From assembly GCA_044375275.1 (NCBI GenBank), contig JBILMZ010000185.1, positions 1-7,076 of the forward strand: a DNA stretch of 7,076 nt, in the 5' to 3' direction. Position 1 is the stretch's first letter; each line of letters opens with the position of its first letter. This document shows, piece by piece, positions 6,294-7,076 of this stretch. The position numbers and the translations under genes are program-made. Origin of the DNA: SZUA-430 sp044375275 (GTDB lineage: Bacteria > Pseudomonadota > Alphaproteobacteria > Micropepsales > Micropepsaceae). The notes beneath the pieces were generated by a model. The model was not told where the DNA came from. It saw nothing but the letters and a program-made list of their open reading frames with translations, and searched no databases.

Positions 6294-7075
6294 GCGTCTG
6301 CCACAGCCTTGGCCGCCGGACGGATCACGCGAGGCTGAATGGGCAGCGCAAACTGCTGGCTCTCTGCGCGCCGATTGCCGCGCGCGATCTCACGCCTGAG
6401 ATCGGTCGTGTACTCACCGCAATTGATCTGGATCGTGTGGCGGGGCGACGAGACATACCGGCTTCTCACACGCTCAAACATTTCAACCCTTTCCGCATTC
6501 TGTACATCGAAGGGTGGCAGCGCATACCGGCCCGTCAGGTACTGCCCCACAAGCTTGGACTGCTCCTCTGCAATGGGCATCATCGCGCACAGGGGCTGGA
6601 CGAGCCCGACAAAGAACAGGTTGGAGAAGCGAGGATCAATCATCCGCTTCCAGAGCGCAATGTCATTTCCAGGCGCCGAGATGAAACCTTCTTCGAAGAA
6701 GGGGAACGTGATCTTGTATCCGGTGCACCACACGATGACATCGATGTCTTCCTGCGAACCATCGACAAATGACACCTGCCGCCCCTTGAGCTCCTTCACG
6801 TTCGGCTTGGGCTTTACGTCGCCCGAGCCAATGCGCAGGTAAAGCTCCTGGCTGACCGCTGGATGTGTCGACATGAGCGGATGATCCGGCTTGGGCAACC
6901 CATACTGTTCGGGTCGACCGGCAGTGGCTGCAAGCTGGCGCTCCACAAGCCATCTCATTAGCTCGCCCGGAATGAGTCGCTGCCAGAGTGGCGGATCCTG
7001 GCTCGGATGCACCGAGTGGGCATCAAGGACCTTGCCCCCCATGTATTTCGGAATGACCCAGTAGCCGCGCCTCTG
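6290..7075 (-). CDS. Flavin-containing monooxygenase (FMO-like), 5' partial
   Basis: The reading frame is open through the right edge, so the N-terminus, with the FAD motif and the FMO signature, lies outside. An ATG at 7042 is internal: the residues before it (RRGYWVIPKY) match the conserved 'RRGxWVIPKY' segment that precedes it in FMOs. About 260 residues are visible. DIDVIVWCTGYKITFPFF is the conserved C-terminal '(A/C)TGY' motif of class-B flavin monooxygenases; NLFFVGLVQP and AEEQSKLVGQYLTGRYALPP follow, as in the family. These enzymes use NADPH and O2 to oxygenate N or S atoms, or ketones in Baeyer-Villiger fashion. The visible part cannot tell which. It overlaps tetR by 4 bp (ATGA) and is the upstream member of that operon. 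Start, promoter and any earlier genes are outside the window. Confidence 0.9.
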   Translation of the reverse strand, partial: QRRGYWVIPKYMGGKVLDAHSVHPSQDPPLWQRLIPGELMRWLVERQLAATAGRPEQYGLPKPDHPLMSTHPAVSQELYLRIGSGDVKPKPNVKELKGRQVSFVDGSQEDIDVIVWCTGYKITFPFFEEGFISAPGNDIALWKRMIDPRFSNLFFVGLVQPLCAMMPIAEEQSKLVGQYLTGRYALPPFDVQNAERVEMFERVRSRYVSSPRHTIQINCGEYTTDLRREIARGNRRAESQQFALPIQPRVIRPAAKAVADA

Positions 7076-7076
7076 G

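Noticed and set aside
7040..7042. ATG at 7042 as the start of the monooxygenase gene
   Set aside because: The frame is open upstream to the edge and encodes conserved FMO residues (RRGYWVIPKY), so the gene starts outside the window.

Overview
The window looks like a compact stretch of a GC-rich proteobacterial chromosome. Its gene families (cisplatin-type ATP-dependent DNA ligase, dienoyl-CoA-reductase-like SDR, FMO, class-3 amidohydrolase) suggest an alphaproteobacterium, perhaps of the Hyphomonadaceae/Caulobacterales kind, but that is an inference from protein style only. Seven protein genes fill almost all of it. The first and last run off the edges. I see no RNA gene, transposon or CRISPR array.

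Left part (+ strand): the 3' end of a gene related to the 'cisplatin damage response' ATP-dependent DNA ligase (to 874). It keeps the N-terminal DNA-binding domain and the C-terminal OB-fold but has no adenylation domain between them. It is followed 39 bp later by an SDR oxidoreductase resembling 2,4-dienoyl-CoA reductase (914-1813), in which the position of the catalytic Tyr is Trp. A GC-rich inverted repeat sits across the SDR stop codon, where it meets the next gene head-on.

Middle (- strand): an alpha/beta hydrolase of the hormone-sensitive-lipase family (2809-3834) and a quinone-reductase-like MDR (1838-2812) form a translationally coupled pair with an ATGA overlap. An 85-bp divergent intergenic region with a perfect 6+6 palindrome separates them from a 573-residue class-3 amidohydrolase (3920-5641, + strand).

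Right part (- strand): a flavin-containing monooxygenase (FMO, 5' end outside the window) runs into a TetR regulator (5658-6293), again with an ATGA overlap. TetR and the amidohydrolase converge on a 20-bp tandem duplication that carries both stop codons.

FMO, TetR, amidohydrolase, HSL esterase, MDR reductase and SDR together look like an accessory catabolic cluster. One possible scheme is oxygenation of a ketone or heteroatom substrate, hydrolysis of an ester or amide, and reduction of unsaturated intermediates, under TetR control. The substrate cannot be read from the sequence. The most unusual item is the ligase-derived protein that lacks its catalytic core.
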